Positions 48,790 through 59,649 of a stretch of DNA of 64,000 nt are shown here, one piece after another. The translations under genes and the position numbers were made by a program. The notes under the pieces were generated by a model, which was not told where the DNA came from, did no database searches, and saw only the letters and a list, made by a program, of their open reading frames with translations. Positions within the stretch are counted from its first letter, which is position 1; every line of letters starts with the position of its first letter. The DNA is from Margaritifera margaritifera (lineage: Eukaryota; Mollusca; Bivalvia; Unionida; Margaritiferidae): assembly GCA_029931535.1 (NCBI GenBank), contig JAQPZY010000853.1, positions 248,001 through 312,000 of the forward strand. The letters are read 5' to 3'.

Positions 48790-50245
48790 ACATAGAGGAG
48801 CAAATATTACACAGTGGATTTTAGGGAAAGTAATAGTTAAATAATTATTCCAAAAATATAAATTACATTATTACATATTACTTTATATATTTTTTAACCC
48901 CCAATAATCAAATCTCCTTCTGTAAAAATTGTTTTCTTTTCTTCTCTCCTCCAAATGCTGCACCGTCAAGTACCAGGTAATTGTCAATCTTGAGTGTATT
49001 AATGTATGAAGTAGAAGCACAGAAGTTTTGTTGAAAAATGATAATTTTTAACGTGTCAAATGTTGATTGTGTCACAGTTACTAGCTAACACTTACAAAGC
49101 ACTTGGATGGACATATTCATCAGTTGTATAAAACAGAAATGACAAAGTTCTATAGTTTGCAAAATGTAAACATTGTGAAATTCTCCAGAATATTATGTAG
49201 TGACTAAGTTTGCTTGTTTTTAATTCCATAAAGGTTGCATAAGGTGGGCAGAGTAACTCAAATACAACTATATAATCATAAATCGTTTGATATAAATGTC
49301 ATAAACTACAATGCAGCTTCTTAGGCTTTTTCCCCAGCACACCCAAACCCAACCTCTATGCGACTAATGCAGGCTGATCATGTTTAAAGTTCAAATGTAC
49401 AGCTGCATCACATTTTAACACTGAAGTGACGACATACCTTAATGCAGTGAAAATCTTTCACAACTCTGACTGGGTCATAAAAGTTGGGCTCAAAACTAAC
49501 AATTCCTGCTAGTTTATTAGATAAAATGACAGTAACAACATACGGATTCCGAATAATATTCATATAAATAATAGTACATTTACTTTATTTCATTTATTCA
49601 CAATCTGCGAAAAATGACATCTTCAAATAATTTGCAAAGAAGGATGAGAGTTTTACCATGTTCTCTCTCAGAATCAGTGATGCACATGTGCAACAGAAGT
49701 TAAGAGGATAGTACTAAAATACAAGATGAATGTACCAGAATGTTCTACTGACATTGGTATATGGTACCATCCAAAGAGAACTGAGAGAGAGAGAGAGACA
49801 CACACACACACATTAATACATACTCAGCCTTAAAGAAATTCATTGTAACAGCATGACTTCCTGTCAAGTTATCATGGTATTTTGAAAAGGTGGCAAGGTA
49901 AGATGAAAATAGGCATAGCAATTTACAAAATTGATATGCAAAAGCATAAGCTGAGTCTCCATGAAGTACTATTACACAACTCTCCACCTGCTCTAGAAAT
50001 AGCTCACATCCTACACAGCTAATTTCTAACATTTATTGGTATAAATATTTCCTTGAACTTCTGACATTTCAATAATACTGTGAATTAATTTATTTTTGAA
50101 GATCTACATGTTTAAAGTTTCAAGACAAATTGACATTTTTATTGGTACTTAAATTATGGAAGGGGCCACTATTGTGTCCATAGATGAAGTATTCTCTGTC
50201 AGGTCTTTAAATCTGTTGCTATCAAAAAAGTCACATAAATTGTTA
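48790..50245. other. No gene seen; GA/CA microsatellite
   Basis: AT-rich. (GA)n(CA)n lies at about 49782-49812. The 95-codon minus frame at 49745-50032 begins over that microsatellite and is unrecognised. Confidence 0.5.
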
Positions 50246-50289
50246 ACTCCCCCCCCCCTTCCCCCCCCCCCAAAAAAAAAAAAAAAAAG
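50246..50289. repeat. Poly(C)/poly(A) tract
   Basis: Runs of C, broken by two T, pass directly into about 18 A. This immediately precedes the head of family A copy A5. Confidence 0.9.
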
Positions 50290-51211
50290 ACAAGTCCCTT
50301 GAAGGCACTGATGCTTTACTGTCCAAAAAGAATTTCCAAGAAACCAAGATTAGCCATTTCTTCTTTTTAACTTCTGAGTACCAAACCTATCTCCAAAATA
50401 CCAAATTTGGTTATGAAACTTTTGTTTTATGCTGGAGTTAACATGTTTACAAGATAAGATATTAAGTGCAGTAAAAACCTCTTTGTCATGGCTATGACCT
50501 TGAACCTGATATAATCAATAGAAGATCACTGAACTTGTCTGAGACAATGTCAAGATATAACCACATGCCAAGTTTGCTTAAATCTGTAATTTTTATATAA
50601 TTTTTTTTATTGAAGTGGTATCATTTAAAGTATTCTTCGGACAGATCCCCAAAATGGGTAAAATGATATATATCCATTCATACATTTTTGCATTATCATG
50701 CTTACAAACCAGTACAGCCAACAACCTTATGCCAAGAGCTCTGACCTTCAGATCAAAAGAATGCAACTAAATACAAAATCAAGTCAAAATTCACTTGCTT
50801 GTGTACAAGCAACTGTGTTCATAAGCTCGATAAAGTTCAAAAATGCAAGCAAAAACCTCTGACTTGATCCCAAGGTCAGTTAGGTTTAGTTTTCAAAACT
50901 CCTTCACAAAAGTGTGGATATGTTGGTGATCAGATCTGCACCATTTTCATTCTGAATCAGGTACATAATGCAAGAAATGTTTTAGAAAAACTCCATTTCA
51001 ATACCACCATTCATGCAAGAGTAGCACTATTTTCTTGTAGGACCAACCAGACCATGGGATGAATGTACATGTAAAGTTTCATGACAATCCTCCAAGTAGT
51101 TTAGGAGTAGTGACAACAAACTTGTGCTAATGGATGGACGGATGACAGATGACAGACAACAGACCATCCCATAGCCACAAGTTCTCCTGGTCTATGACCA
51201 TTAGAGCTAAA
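50290..51211 (+). repeat. Chimeric element: family A ends, family C-like core (copy A5)
   Basis: Head ACAAGTCCCTTGAAGGCACT and CCAAAAAGAATTTCCAAGAA, and tail GGGATGAATGTACATGTAAA, CAACAGACCATCCCATAG and TATGACCATTAGAGCTAAAA, belong to family A. Most of the core is different: GGCTATGACCTTGAACC, ACAATGTCAAGATATAACC and CCAAGTTTGCTTAAAT resemble family C core. One family A unit remains near the 3' side (GATCTGCACCATTTTCATTC). Confidence 0.65.
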
Positions 51212-52470
51212 AATTACTTTTGTTCATGCTGTTTTAGGCTAGATGCTGTGCATATTAGCTACAATGTACTTCACACAGTACAGATTTAGTGCCAAGTTTT
51301 TAATGCAGCCAATGATGCAATGAAGATAAATTGGATACAAGTCAAAACACCACCAATAATTTCATGACTTTATCACAAGATGTATCTCTCAGTCTTGAGA
51401 AGCTGGAAAGGTATATCAAGATGTGTAAATTATTAAATGTAACAAAAGGGGTGCTACCAACAAAAGGTCTGGATCAAATGGTTTTATTTGTGTTTGTGTT
51501 TGTCTATTAATTAATGAAAGTGGTCCATAAGATAGAAACACTTCAATTCATTCTTATAGTGAAATATAAAGTTGGAATATATACAGTAGTCTCTCACTGT
51601 AAAGAGACTCAGTATACTGTTGCCCATCTTATAATGTGGATATGGTTATGGATCTCTTTTTATCTGAATTTTGTTTTCTCAGTGACATTTGAATTATTTC
51701 ACTTAATTTTGGTTCTTAGCTAATGAAAACCAATTAAAATGTGATTTCATGTCATTAAATACCTCATTTTTGTGTTCCTATACACTATCATGACACAGCC
51801 TTGTTGGAACATCCCTCAGTATTAGGATCCCTTGTCTTATAAAGCAGGTCACTTTGATGGCACCATATATATACACCCACACACACACCCACACCTTACA
51901 TTTCTAAATAGAATTCACATTGGGTCTGTGCATTTAGCTGAGTATTAATTTCTGCCTGCTAGGCAGGCTGTCTCCCATGTGTATTGAGCCCTTTCCTTTA
52001 ACCTTTTTGTGGGTGTGCATGTGGCCAAGAGGATTTGAGCTCTAGTGCATGAGAGCTTGGCAATGGGTCACATTGCTTGCTGTGTTGGTTCAATTCTTGC
52101 TTGGAATGGATTATTACTCTCCAACCTGTTTGACTTTATTTTTGTCATTATATAGATGCTCTGCAGGTTGGTACATTATACATTCAAAGTATGTGATTTC
52201 TGTAAAAATATTTTGACAGCAGACTAGACCTACCTAAAGAGCATTCATGACAATGATGCAAATGCACGAGATGGAATAAACTTTGGAAATATTCCTGATT
52301 TCCTGTTCATAGAATATTCATTTTATGTTAGGCCATGAAGCACTGGATTTTCCAAGTGAAATAATTGTGATATTCCACTGGAGTGATAAAATATCATACT
52401 GTATATTGTCACTGGCCGTCAATAGACATTGATAACATTATGACTAAGAAATTTCAAGCTGTTGTAAGAC
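51212..52470. other. No gene seen
   Basis: AT-rich with a short CA-rich microsatellite at about 51874-51896. Frames are unrecognised. Confidence 0.5.
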
Positions 52471-52545
52471 GCTTGCATGATGTAAAGGTAAAGATGACCG
52501 CCTCACATCCAGTCAAACCGGGTTCAAATCCAGCAATGGGCAATT
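52471..52545 (+). repeat. Possible tRNA-derived segment
   Basis: A perfect B box GGTTCAAATCC (52521-52531) follows a tRNA-anticodon-arm-like stretch. The A box is poor and no cloverleaf is evident. Probably a SINE head or tRNA relic, not a functional tRNA gene. Confidence 0.3.
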
Positions 52546-52761
52546 TTTTTTTTTCTTTGTTTTGTTTGTATCTGCTGTTTTACCTTGAATTGGCAAGTAG
52601 CATTATGTTACTAGTGATATTTTCTGTGTGTATTTAAACCAAACAGCAGAACATAAACAGTAAACCGCTGACATTATCACATGGGATACAGTAAGAAATC
52701 TGCTACTTCAGTCTGTTATACAAATTGCTAGACAATACGTTTGTGCATAAAATTAAAATAA

Positions 52762-52870
52762 AATTGCTTGCTCAAAGTGAATAATGGATATATTTCATCT
52801 TCATGGGTGAAAAACTGAAGTTTTCACTGACTCTATGAAATATATCCGTTATTCACTTGTTTCAAGCAAA
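52762..52870. repeat. 109-bp palindrome (foldback)
   Basis: AATTGCTTG..AAGTGAATAATGG and ATATATTTCAT on the left return as ATGAAATATATCC, GTTATTCACTT and CAAGCAAAT on the right. An inner hairpin GTGAAAAACT / AGTTTTCAC lies around the centre. Confidence 0.9.
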
Positions 52871-52889
52871 TATCCTTTATTTATTATAA

Positions 52890-53015
52890 ATTTCTTAAGT
52901 AGATATTGAAATATATCAGTGAGAGAAAAATGATATAGCCACAGTGGTGATACCACTTTTACTGCCACAGTGGCGATCTCACTTTTGGAACTACTTTTTT
53001 TTCCCATTTAGGAAG
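52890..53015 (-). repeat. Dispersed repeat E, copy 2
   Basis: Reverse-complement counterpart of 21640-21790. On the minus strand TTCCTAAATGGGAAAAA, AAAGTAGTTCCAAAAGTGAG, two CACTGTGGC motifs and CTCACTGATATATTTCAATA come in the same order. The 52762-52870 palindrome adjoins it. Confidence 0.75.
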
Positions 53016-53019
53016 TATA

Positions 53020-53265
53020 GTCGTTGGGTGCCCAATAAGCTGATATCTGTTCAACGTACTTTTATATCACAGTTTTAACCCTGAATATTGGGCACCCAAC
53101 CACAAGCAACATGGACCAAGATATACCATCACATGATATGCCAGAAAATTAGAAACCTGATGACGATCTTGGAATTACAAGTAGAACAAACAGCTTAGAC
53201 TTGTTCTGCATTATGAGGCAGCAAATCTCAGTCTGCACTTTTTGTAGCTGAGGTATGTTATACAG
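53020..53265. mobile_element. Degenerate foldback MITE with GTTGGGTGCCCAATA stem
   Basis: GTTGGGTGCCCAATA at about 53023-53037 is repeated in inverse as TATTGGGCACCCAAC at about 53086-53100. Beyond it, ATCACATGATATGCCAG, AGTAGAACAAACAGC and GCATTATGAGGCAGCAAATC are a diverged CCGTATA-MITE interior. The original left terminus seems lost. Confidence 0.5.
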
Positions 53266-53316
53266 GGGTTCTTACAGTTAATAAAGTTGGAAAAGTCAGA
53301 AATATATAAAGAATAT

Positions 53317-53459
53317 CTCTGTTTTTTGTGTAAATATAAGGAATCATTTCACAAGTGAAATGAAAACGTATTGTCACGAGTGGCTTTGCCACTCGTGACA
53401 ATACTAAATATTTCTACTTCACAAGCGAAATATTTCCTTATATCTACAAAAAAACAGAG
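53317..53459. repeat. 143-bp palindrome (foldback)
   Basis: Outer arms CTCTGTTTTTTGTG..AATATAAGGAA and TTCCTTATAT..AAAAAACAGAG. The centre at 53369-53405 is a 17-bp perfect stem, GTATTGTCACGAGTGGC, around TTT. An inner hairpin TTTCACAAGTGAAA lies in the left arm. Confidence 0.95.
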
Positions 53460-54389
53460 TTTAGCAGATATCAACTTTGTACTGTTTGTAGTTATAAACT
53501 ACTGTTGCCAGAGGAAACAAAGATCAACCAAAAGTTCAAGTCAATACAGATACCTCCCGACTCCAAATCACAAATTCTCACATTACCCTGATGTCTTTTT
53601 GCACACACATGAAGTGTCCCCTAAGAAATAATTATCATGAATTTTTTAACCAGGATAACCTAACTTCATTGCCAGACCCCAGGTCACTTTGATCAATATA
53701 TTCTTCCTCTATAGGTATCACCACACTAACTGAGCTAATGAGCTGCTATTGCATCCTACTGTAGTCCTAAGAAAAGTAGCAGCAGTTTTTCTCCGATTTT
53801 TCCCAAAGCTCTGCTGACCAGTGCATTCAACAAAATGAAGCATTTAAAGCATAAACAGAAAAAAAATGTTTTCTTAGTTTTGTGTACAATGACAAAGCAC
53901 TGCTCTCAGGTGTGATTCTGCAGGTGCCAGAAAGGCAACTTGCACTAAAAATTGCAGTAATTTCATTCTAATGCTAACTATTTATAGAAATTGAAACATA
54001 ACCTATCCTAATTTTCTGATATGATGTGTCCAATTCAGTGCCTACCTTAAGTAAGAATGGATCTGCATCTGAACTTAGAACTAATGCGCTGGATTTTATA
54101 AAAATAAGGAGAAAAGAATGAATATACAAGTAATGTAATTAGTACAGTGATACCTTATATTTATATTGGTAAAGTTCAACTTTCCATACATGGGAAAAGA
54201 CAGAGCTTTACAAATCCACCTACCTGACACACGGGACAAGCTCAAATTTGGCTCGGGCAAGCTCAAGTTTGCAAGGTACTTCCCTGCAGGCAAGTTTTAA
54301 AAAATAGAGGGAGTGAGAGAGGTCGTGTTCAGTTCCTCTTTATACTTCTAACTATATCTGCATTCTAACCCTTTCTTTTTTTTCTACAG

Positions 54390-54429
<40 letters not shown>

Positions 54430-55464
54430 GTGTACTTTTTTACATATCAATTATCAACATATGGTTTTAAGCCCAAAGATAAAAAGAAAACAAAACTTCT
54501 ATATTCTTAAAATAAATATAATGCTATTTCTTTAAAACATCCTATATTTTATTTTACCATACTTTTTTAGTTGTAATATTTTGTTGTCATATTTCGGGGC
54601 AAGCTCAGATCCCCCAAGGTTAAGTTAAATTTTCCAGTCACCTTGCCCTAGGCAAGCTGACTTTTTTAAAATTTTGTAAAACTCTGGACAAGATCTTCCA
54701 ATTCATTGAATCTGTGCCTCCTCAATCCGTGAGCTCATCTGTCAGTCAGTCTATTTCTACTGGACAAGGTAACACAGAAGAAAGGACACTCTCAATGCAG
54801 TGATTCTGGTTTTTACTGCCAAAGTTCTCTATTTGAGGGTGGAATGGGGTGGGTTCTTCTGGAGTTACTACTACTGCTTCCAGTAAATTTATGATATACT
54901 AATGATATATGATGATAATAAGATTCAGAACTTAAAAACAATGATACTCCTATTTTAATTCATTAAAAGTTATGCTTTTGTTACATAAAGTATGCTGAGA
55001 AGCTTTTGTAATAGGCGAGTTTTAAATCTCTGCATGTATATATGCATGCTGTAATGTCACACAACTTTGGTATGTTACACATGTTATGTAATATTATTTA
55101 TCTCATTATCCCAGATTATGTACTTGTACTTCGTAATTTCACATGTTGTATTGACCATACATGTACCATATTTATTATGATTTTATGTATGTTATGTAAT
55201 TTGTCAATTTTTAATAGTGAACAAGTCATAATATTTTGTGTAAGTAATTTGTAAATTCTTGTTGTTGCACGAGTCTTAGCATATATTTATTTTAATATTT
55301 GTATGCATGGTTTGCTTTTTAATTTCCTGCATGTCTTACAGATGAGTAATTTAATACGATTAGTATAAAAAGCTCTGTTGAAATTACGTTAATATTTTGA
55401 AAAAACGACTATAAATAAAATTTACTTGACCAAGCCAAAAAGATGAATTCAAGATATGTGCAAA
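53460..55464. other. No gene seen; (TA)n microsatellite and GCAAGCTCA-type repeats
   Basis: (TA)n then (CA)n lies at about 54389-54429. Two related blocks with GGCAAGCTCA (about 54218-54300 and 54597-54665) flank it. No credible coding exon. Confidence 0.5.
54389..54429. repeat. (TA)n(CA)n microsatellite
   Basis: About 15 TA dinucleotides followed by five CA dinucleotides. Confidence 0.95.
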
Positions 55465-57111
55465 AACAAGAGGCCCAAGTGAGTCTATCACTCAACTGGC
55501 TTACATAAAAGTTGACCATTTCACTAAGGAGACTTATGTAGTATTGTAAGAACACAACCAAGGTAAACTATCTCCCAAATTTTATATCATGTTGATTTTA
55601 TGTATATTACTAAATCCTGATAAAAATTTTGCTTATGATCAAAGTCGTCTAAAATCTCGATGAAATAAACCCATTTACGAAGTTTTATATAAACTGGATG
55701 AGAATTATAGTCTCTAGATCTTGAGGTATCAAGCTCAAGGTATCCGATTAATTTGTGCAGATATCATTTATTATAGAACCTATCTGTGACAATGATAATA
55801 CAAGCTTAAGGTGGGGAAAATTCCGATTGAAATACAGTCTCTAGAGTAGTAACAAGTTCAGCCAATCAGATACAAGATTACCTCACTAATATGCATAGAT
55901 CTTGCTCCTAATAAAACCCATGCAACTCATTGATCAGATAAGACTATTTAACAAACTGATCACAATTTCATCAGAAATAAAGTTGCTAGATTGTTGACAA
56001 CCTCGGCTAATCAGATGCAAGATTACATCAAATAATACACATGAATTTCACTAAAAATCATATTCAACCAAGATCTTGATGACACAGGACTGTTTACTAA
56101 GTTTTGTCAAAATCCTATAATAAATGGTCTCAAGAAAAATCTCCATATCAGACTTGAAATATATGCATAGGTCAGTCATAATAAAAAATATTCAACATCT
56201 TGACAATATTAGCCTATTTACCAAGTTTGATTAAAAGTAAGGTCATAAATACATTCTCTCATGTGGTAAGAAGCTTAGCCAATCATATACAAGATCACCT
56301 CTTTAATATGCATAAATCTTGTTCATAGACAAAAAAGATCTTATATATCTTGATGATACAAGCCAAAATTGGATCAGAATTATGGCTTCCAGAGTGGTAG
56401 TAAGTTCAGTCAACCAGATGTAAGATTACCCCATTAATATGCATGGATCTTGCTCATTATCAAAATTATCCAAGATCTTGATGATAGACGCATATAATCC
56501 AAGTTTGGTCAAAAATCGGATCACAAATATGGCTGCCAGAGTGGTACCAAGCTCAGCCAATCAGATGCAAGATTACATCATTATTATCCATGGCTCTGGC
56601 TCATTATCAAACCCATTCAAGATCTTGATGACATTAACCCATATTTCAAGTTTCATCAAAAATGGATCAGAAATATTGCTTCCAGAGTGGCAACAAGCTC
56701 AGCCAATCAGATACAAGATTACCTCATAATATGCATGCATCTCATGCATTATCAAACTTGTCCAAGATCTTGATGGTTTCCTGAGTGGCAACATGCTCAG
56801 TCAATCAGTTGCAAGATTACTTTGTTAATATGCATGCATCTCATTATCGAATTTGTCCAAGATCTTGAGGATATACAAAGTAAGCATATTCCAAGTTCTA
56901 TAAAAATCGAATCAGAAATGCGGTCTGCAGAGTGGTAACAAGCTCAGCCAATCAGATGCAAGATCGCCTCATTGGAGCTCGCTCATTTATTAGTTTCCAG
57001 AGTGGTAACAAGCAATTGTTCATGGCACGACGCACGATGGGTGACACATGACATACAAAAGACGCATAGTCATACAATAAGCTCACTTGTCCTTACAGCC
57101 AGGTTAGCTAA
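55465..57111 (+). repeat. Family B tandem-core element (copy B3)
   Basis: Head AACAAGAGGCCCAAGTGAG with CACTCAACTGGC. About ten core units with CAGCCAATCAGATGCAAGAT and TTAATATGCATGGATCTTG. The end has AAGCTCACTTGTCCTTACAG then CCAGGTTAGCTAA. At about 1.65 kb it is the longest uninterrupted family B copy. The frame 56439-56729 is repeat-derived. Confidence 0.9.
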
Positions 57112-59087
57112 TTATAACACCTACCAACTAAAACAAGCACCTGTACTCACCTTAACGTCTATCCATCACATACAATCTGAAATCAGAAAAAAGACAACCT
57201 TTTTGAGTAAATATGGATAAGATGCAACTTAAATGTAGTCAAAAGGATTAAATAAAATAAAAACAAACTTTGTGGTCATTCCTTTCTCATATTGGTTTGG
57301 CATATTTTGATTTTTATTAGGCGTAATTTATGCCTATATATTCCTTTTCAGCACTCGCTGTATGTACATCTTAATTCTCAAAAATTTCCCTAACATCAAG
57401 GCCCCTAATTACTGTGACATTTACCATGACATTTTCTATGTTCATAGAATGCATCCAACTATGCCATTACAAGAGCTTTCAGAAAACAGCATAGCTTGCC
57501 TACACATAAATGCCAACAAGTAATATTTGATGAAGACTACATTTTTACAATTTCTAAGGAAATCCTAGCTTGCTAGGCAATTACTTGTTAGCTTGTTTCA
57601 AAGTAAAGGTTTAGCATTACAAAACTCAGCTGACAGCATAGCTTGCCTTTTGGGACATACTGGACAAACCATTTAATTTTCTGATGCGTCTGGGATTTTC
57701 TTTCAAGCCAAGATATTTAATCTTTTCTTTACCTTAAGATAACTTTTTTTCTTCAACTAATATAATGGATAAAATTAGTTTTTTTTTTCTAAAAATCAGA
57801 ACAAGAATATTTTTTTCAAGCCATTTTGGGGCCAGACATTTTTTCTTCAAAAATATCCCAGCCATTCACCCACTCACCCCCAACAGTCAGTCCCGAACAA
57901 GGCATTTTGTAATGGAATTTCAGAAATTGCCCGAAGCAGGTAAAATGTGCTGTTGTAAAACACATCAATCTTAAACTGGGATTTACATATTTATTACCAA
58001 CCATAATCAATAAACAGACATACTAAACCAGAACAAACAACTGTGATAAATATTAAGCATGAAATACAGGTCAAAATGACCTACTTTTGAAATGATGGTG
58101 TCACAGTATTTGAACTGTGCATCACCTGCTTGGTCACAATATACACGTAATATATATCACACTACCATACATACAACAATATGTATTGTACAGGTAACAG
58201 ATCACACAATACATATTGCAATACAGGAGTGACGATAAAATACATATCGCAAAACAAATTCCTATAGTACCTGATCCATTTGTTTTTTCAAGTAATGTCT
58301 ATGATGCTGTATTGCCATTGTAAGCATGCTGCAAGATTACTACAGGGTTTTAAATTTTTTTAATTTGGCTACTTGTCCTGTAGGGCAAGTAAATCAGAAC
58401 TATGAATTGTCCTACATCAATAGTACTTGCATCTACATTCAAGTTGGGAAACATACATCATCACTATGTCACAAAGACGACAAGTTACCACTTTTAATAG
58501 TGGAAAATGCATTAAATTTCATAAAAAATTGCACCCTCGTGACAAATTAGGAGAAGGCATCAATAGAAAAAAGGTAAGTGCACCATACCACTTTTTAATA
58601 ATATACAATTTGCAGCCATTTTGGAGAGCACTCTGACAATATTTTATTTGAAGGATACATGCGTTAACACTTAAAATAGAGAATACCATTTAAATCACCT
58701 TTTCTCCACAGCCTCATCATGCTATCATTCAAAGCAGTTTGTCTCTTGCATGTTCACAATGGTTCATTTTAAAATTCATGAAGAGTATCCTTTCTTACCA
58801 CAGAAATCAAATGTTATAAGTCTTAGAATTAAAATGATACCATTGATACTCAAATCCATGGAAGACAAGTTACCATTTTTTTTTCTATTTGAATACTGTT
58901 TCTCACACTGTAATAATTTGGTACATTGCAAGTCAAATTATACAGTAGCATTTTATATTTTGCTAAGCCTATTCACTTCAATTATGTGTATAAAAGAGAG
59001 AGAATTTCTGAAGTCACAGTAAAACCTTTATCAAGTCCAGTAGTATCAAAAGTTCAAAATAAGAGACTAATCATAAGGGCGAGAAAA
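57112..59087. other. No gene seen
   Basis: AT-rich. The region around 58150-58260 is rich in ATACATATYGCAA-like words. The frames at 57765-58010, 58326-58636 and 58750-59022 lack recognisable domains. Confidence 0.5.
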
Positions 59088-59249
59088 TAATGATGTTTTT
59101 GCTCGAAGCACCTCTAGATGAGCCATGATTCAATCTACCCAATCCAGGGGAACCCGGACCAAGTTCTGGTTCGTGAAGAAATTCATCCCCACATAAACAA
59201 AGTCCTGTGATGGAATGAGTTCCGACTTCTCAAGGTTTGATAAAAGACC

Positions 59250-59640
59250 CAACTGAGTTACGGCGGACCAAGAACGGAACAGATCAAGATGAAGGGACTG
59301 AACCTGGACTTGTGGATCAGCCAGTCGTCAAAATACTGGAGAATCGGTGTTCCCAGTAATCGAAGGTAGGCCGCAACCACTCCCATAATTCGGGTGAAGT
59401 CTCTGGGTGCAGAAGAGATTCTGAACGGCAGAACCCAGAATTGAAAAACTTCCTGGTCTAAGCAAACCTGCAGATATTTGTGATGTGGAGGAAAAATCTG
59501 AATGTGTAAATAGGCATCCTGAAGGTTGATGGAGACTGCCCAAACGGACGGACAAAGTGTGTTCTGGATCAAAGAGGTTGTCTCCATCTTGAAAGGTTTC
59601 TCCAAAAGAAGTGGTAGAGTGGGAAGAGATCAATTATGAT
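59250..59640 (-). pseudogene. DIRS reverse transcriptase fragment, copy 2
   Basis: The frame 59605-59258 covers the RT palm: VSINLQDAYLHIQIFPP, LRV/LQVCLDQEVFQFWVLPF, SSAPRDFTRIMGVV and LQYFDDWLIH. Motif C (YFDD, 59324-59335) is intact. In motif A the expected catalytic Asp is Asn (AAC, minus strand of 59525-59527), so the polymerase should be dead. The fingers region seen in copy 1 is largely deleted; only a GAVER-like stub near 59700 remains. Confidence 0.75.
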
Positions 59641-59649
59641 CCGAATTTC

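Noticed and set aside
56439..56729. 96-codon frame with internal repetition
   Set aside because: It is a translation of family B core units; the repetition follows the DNA repeat.
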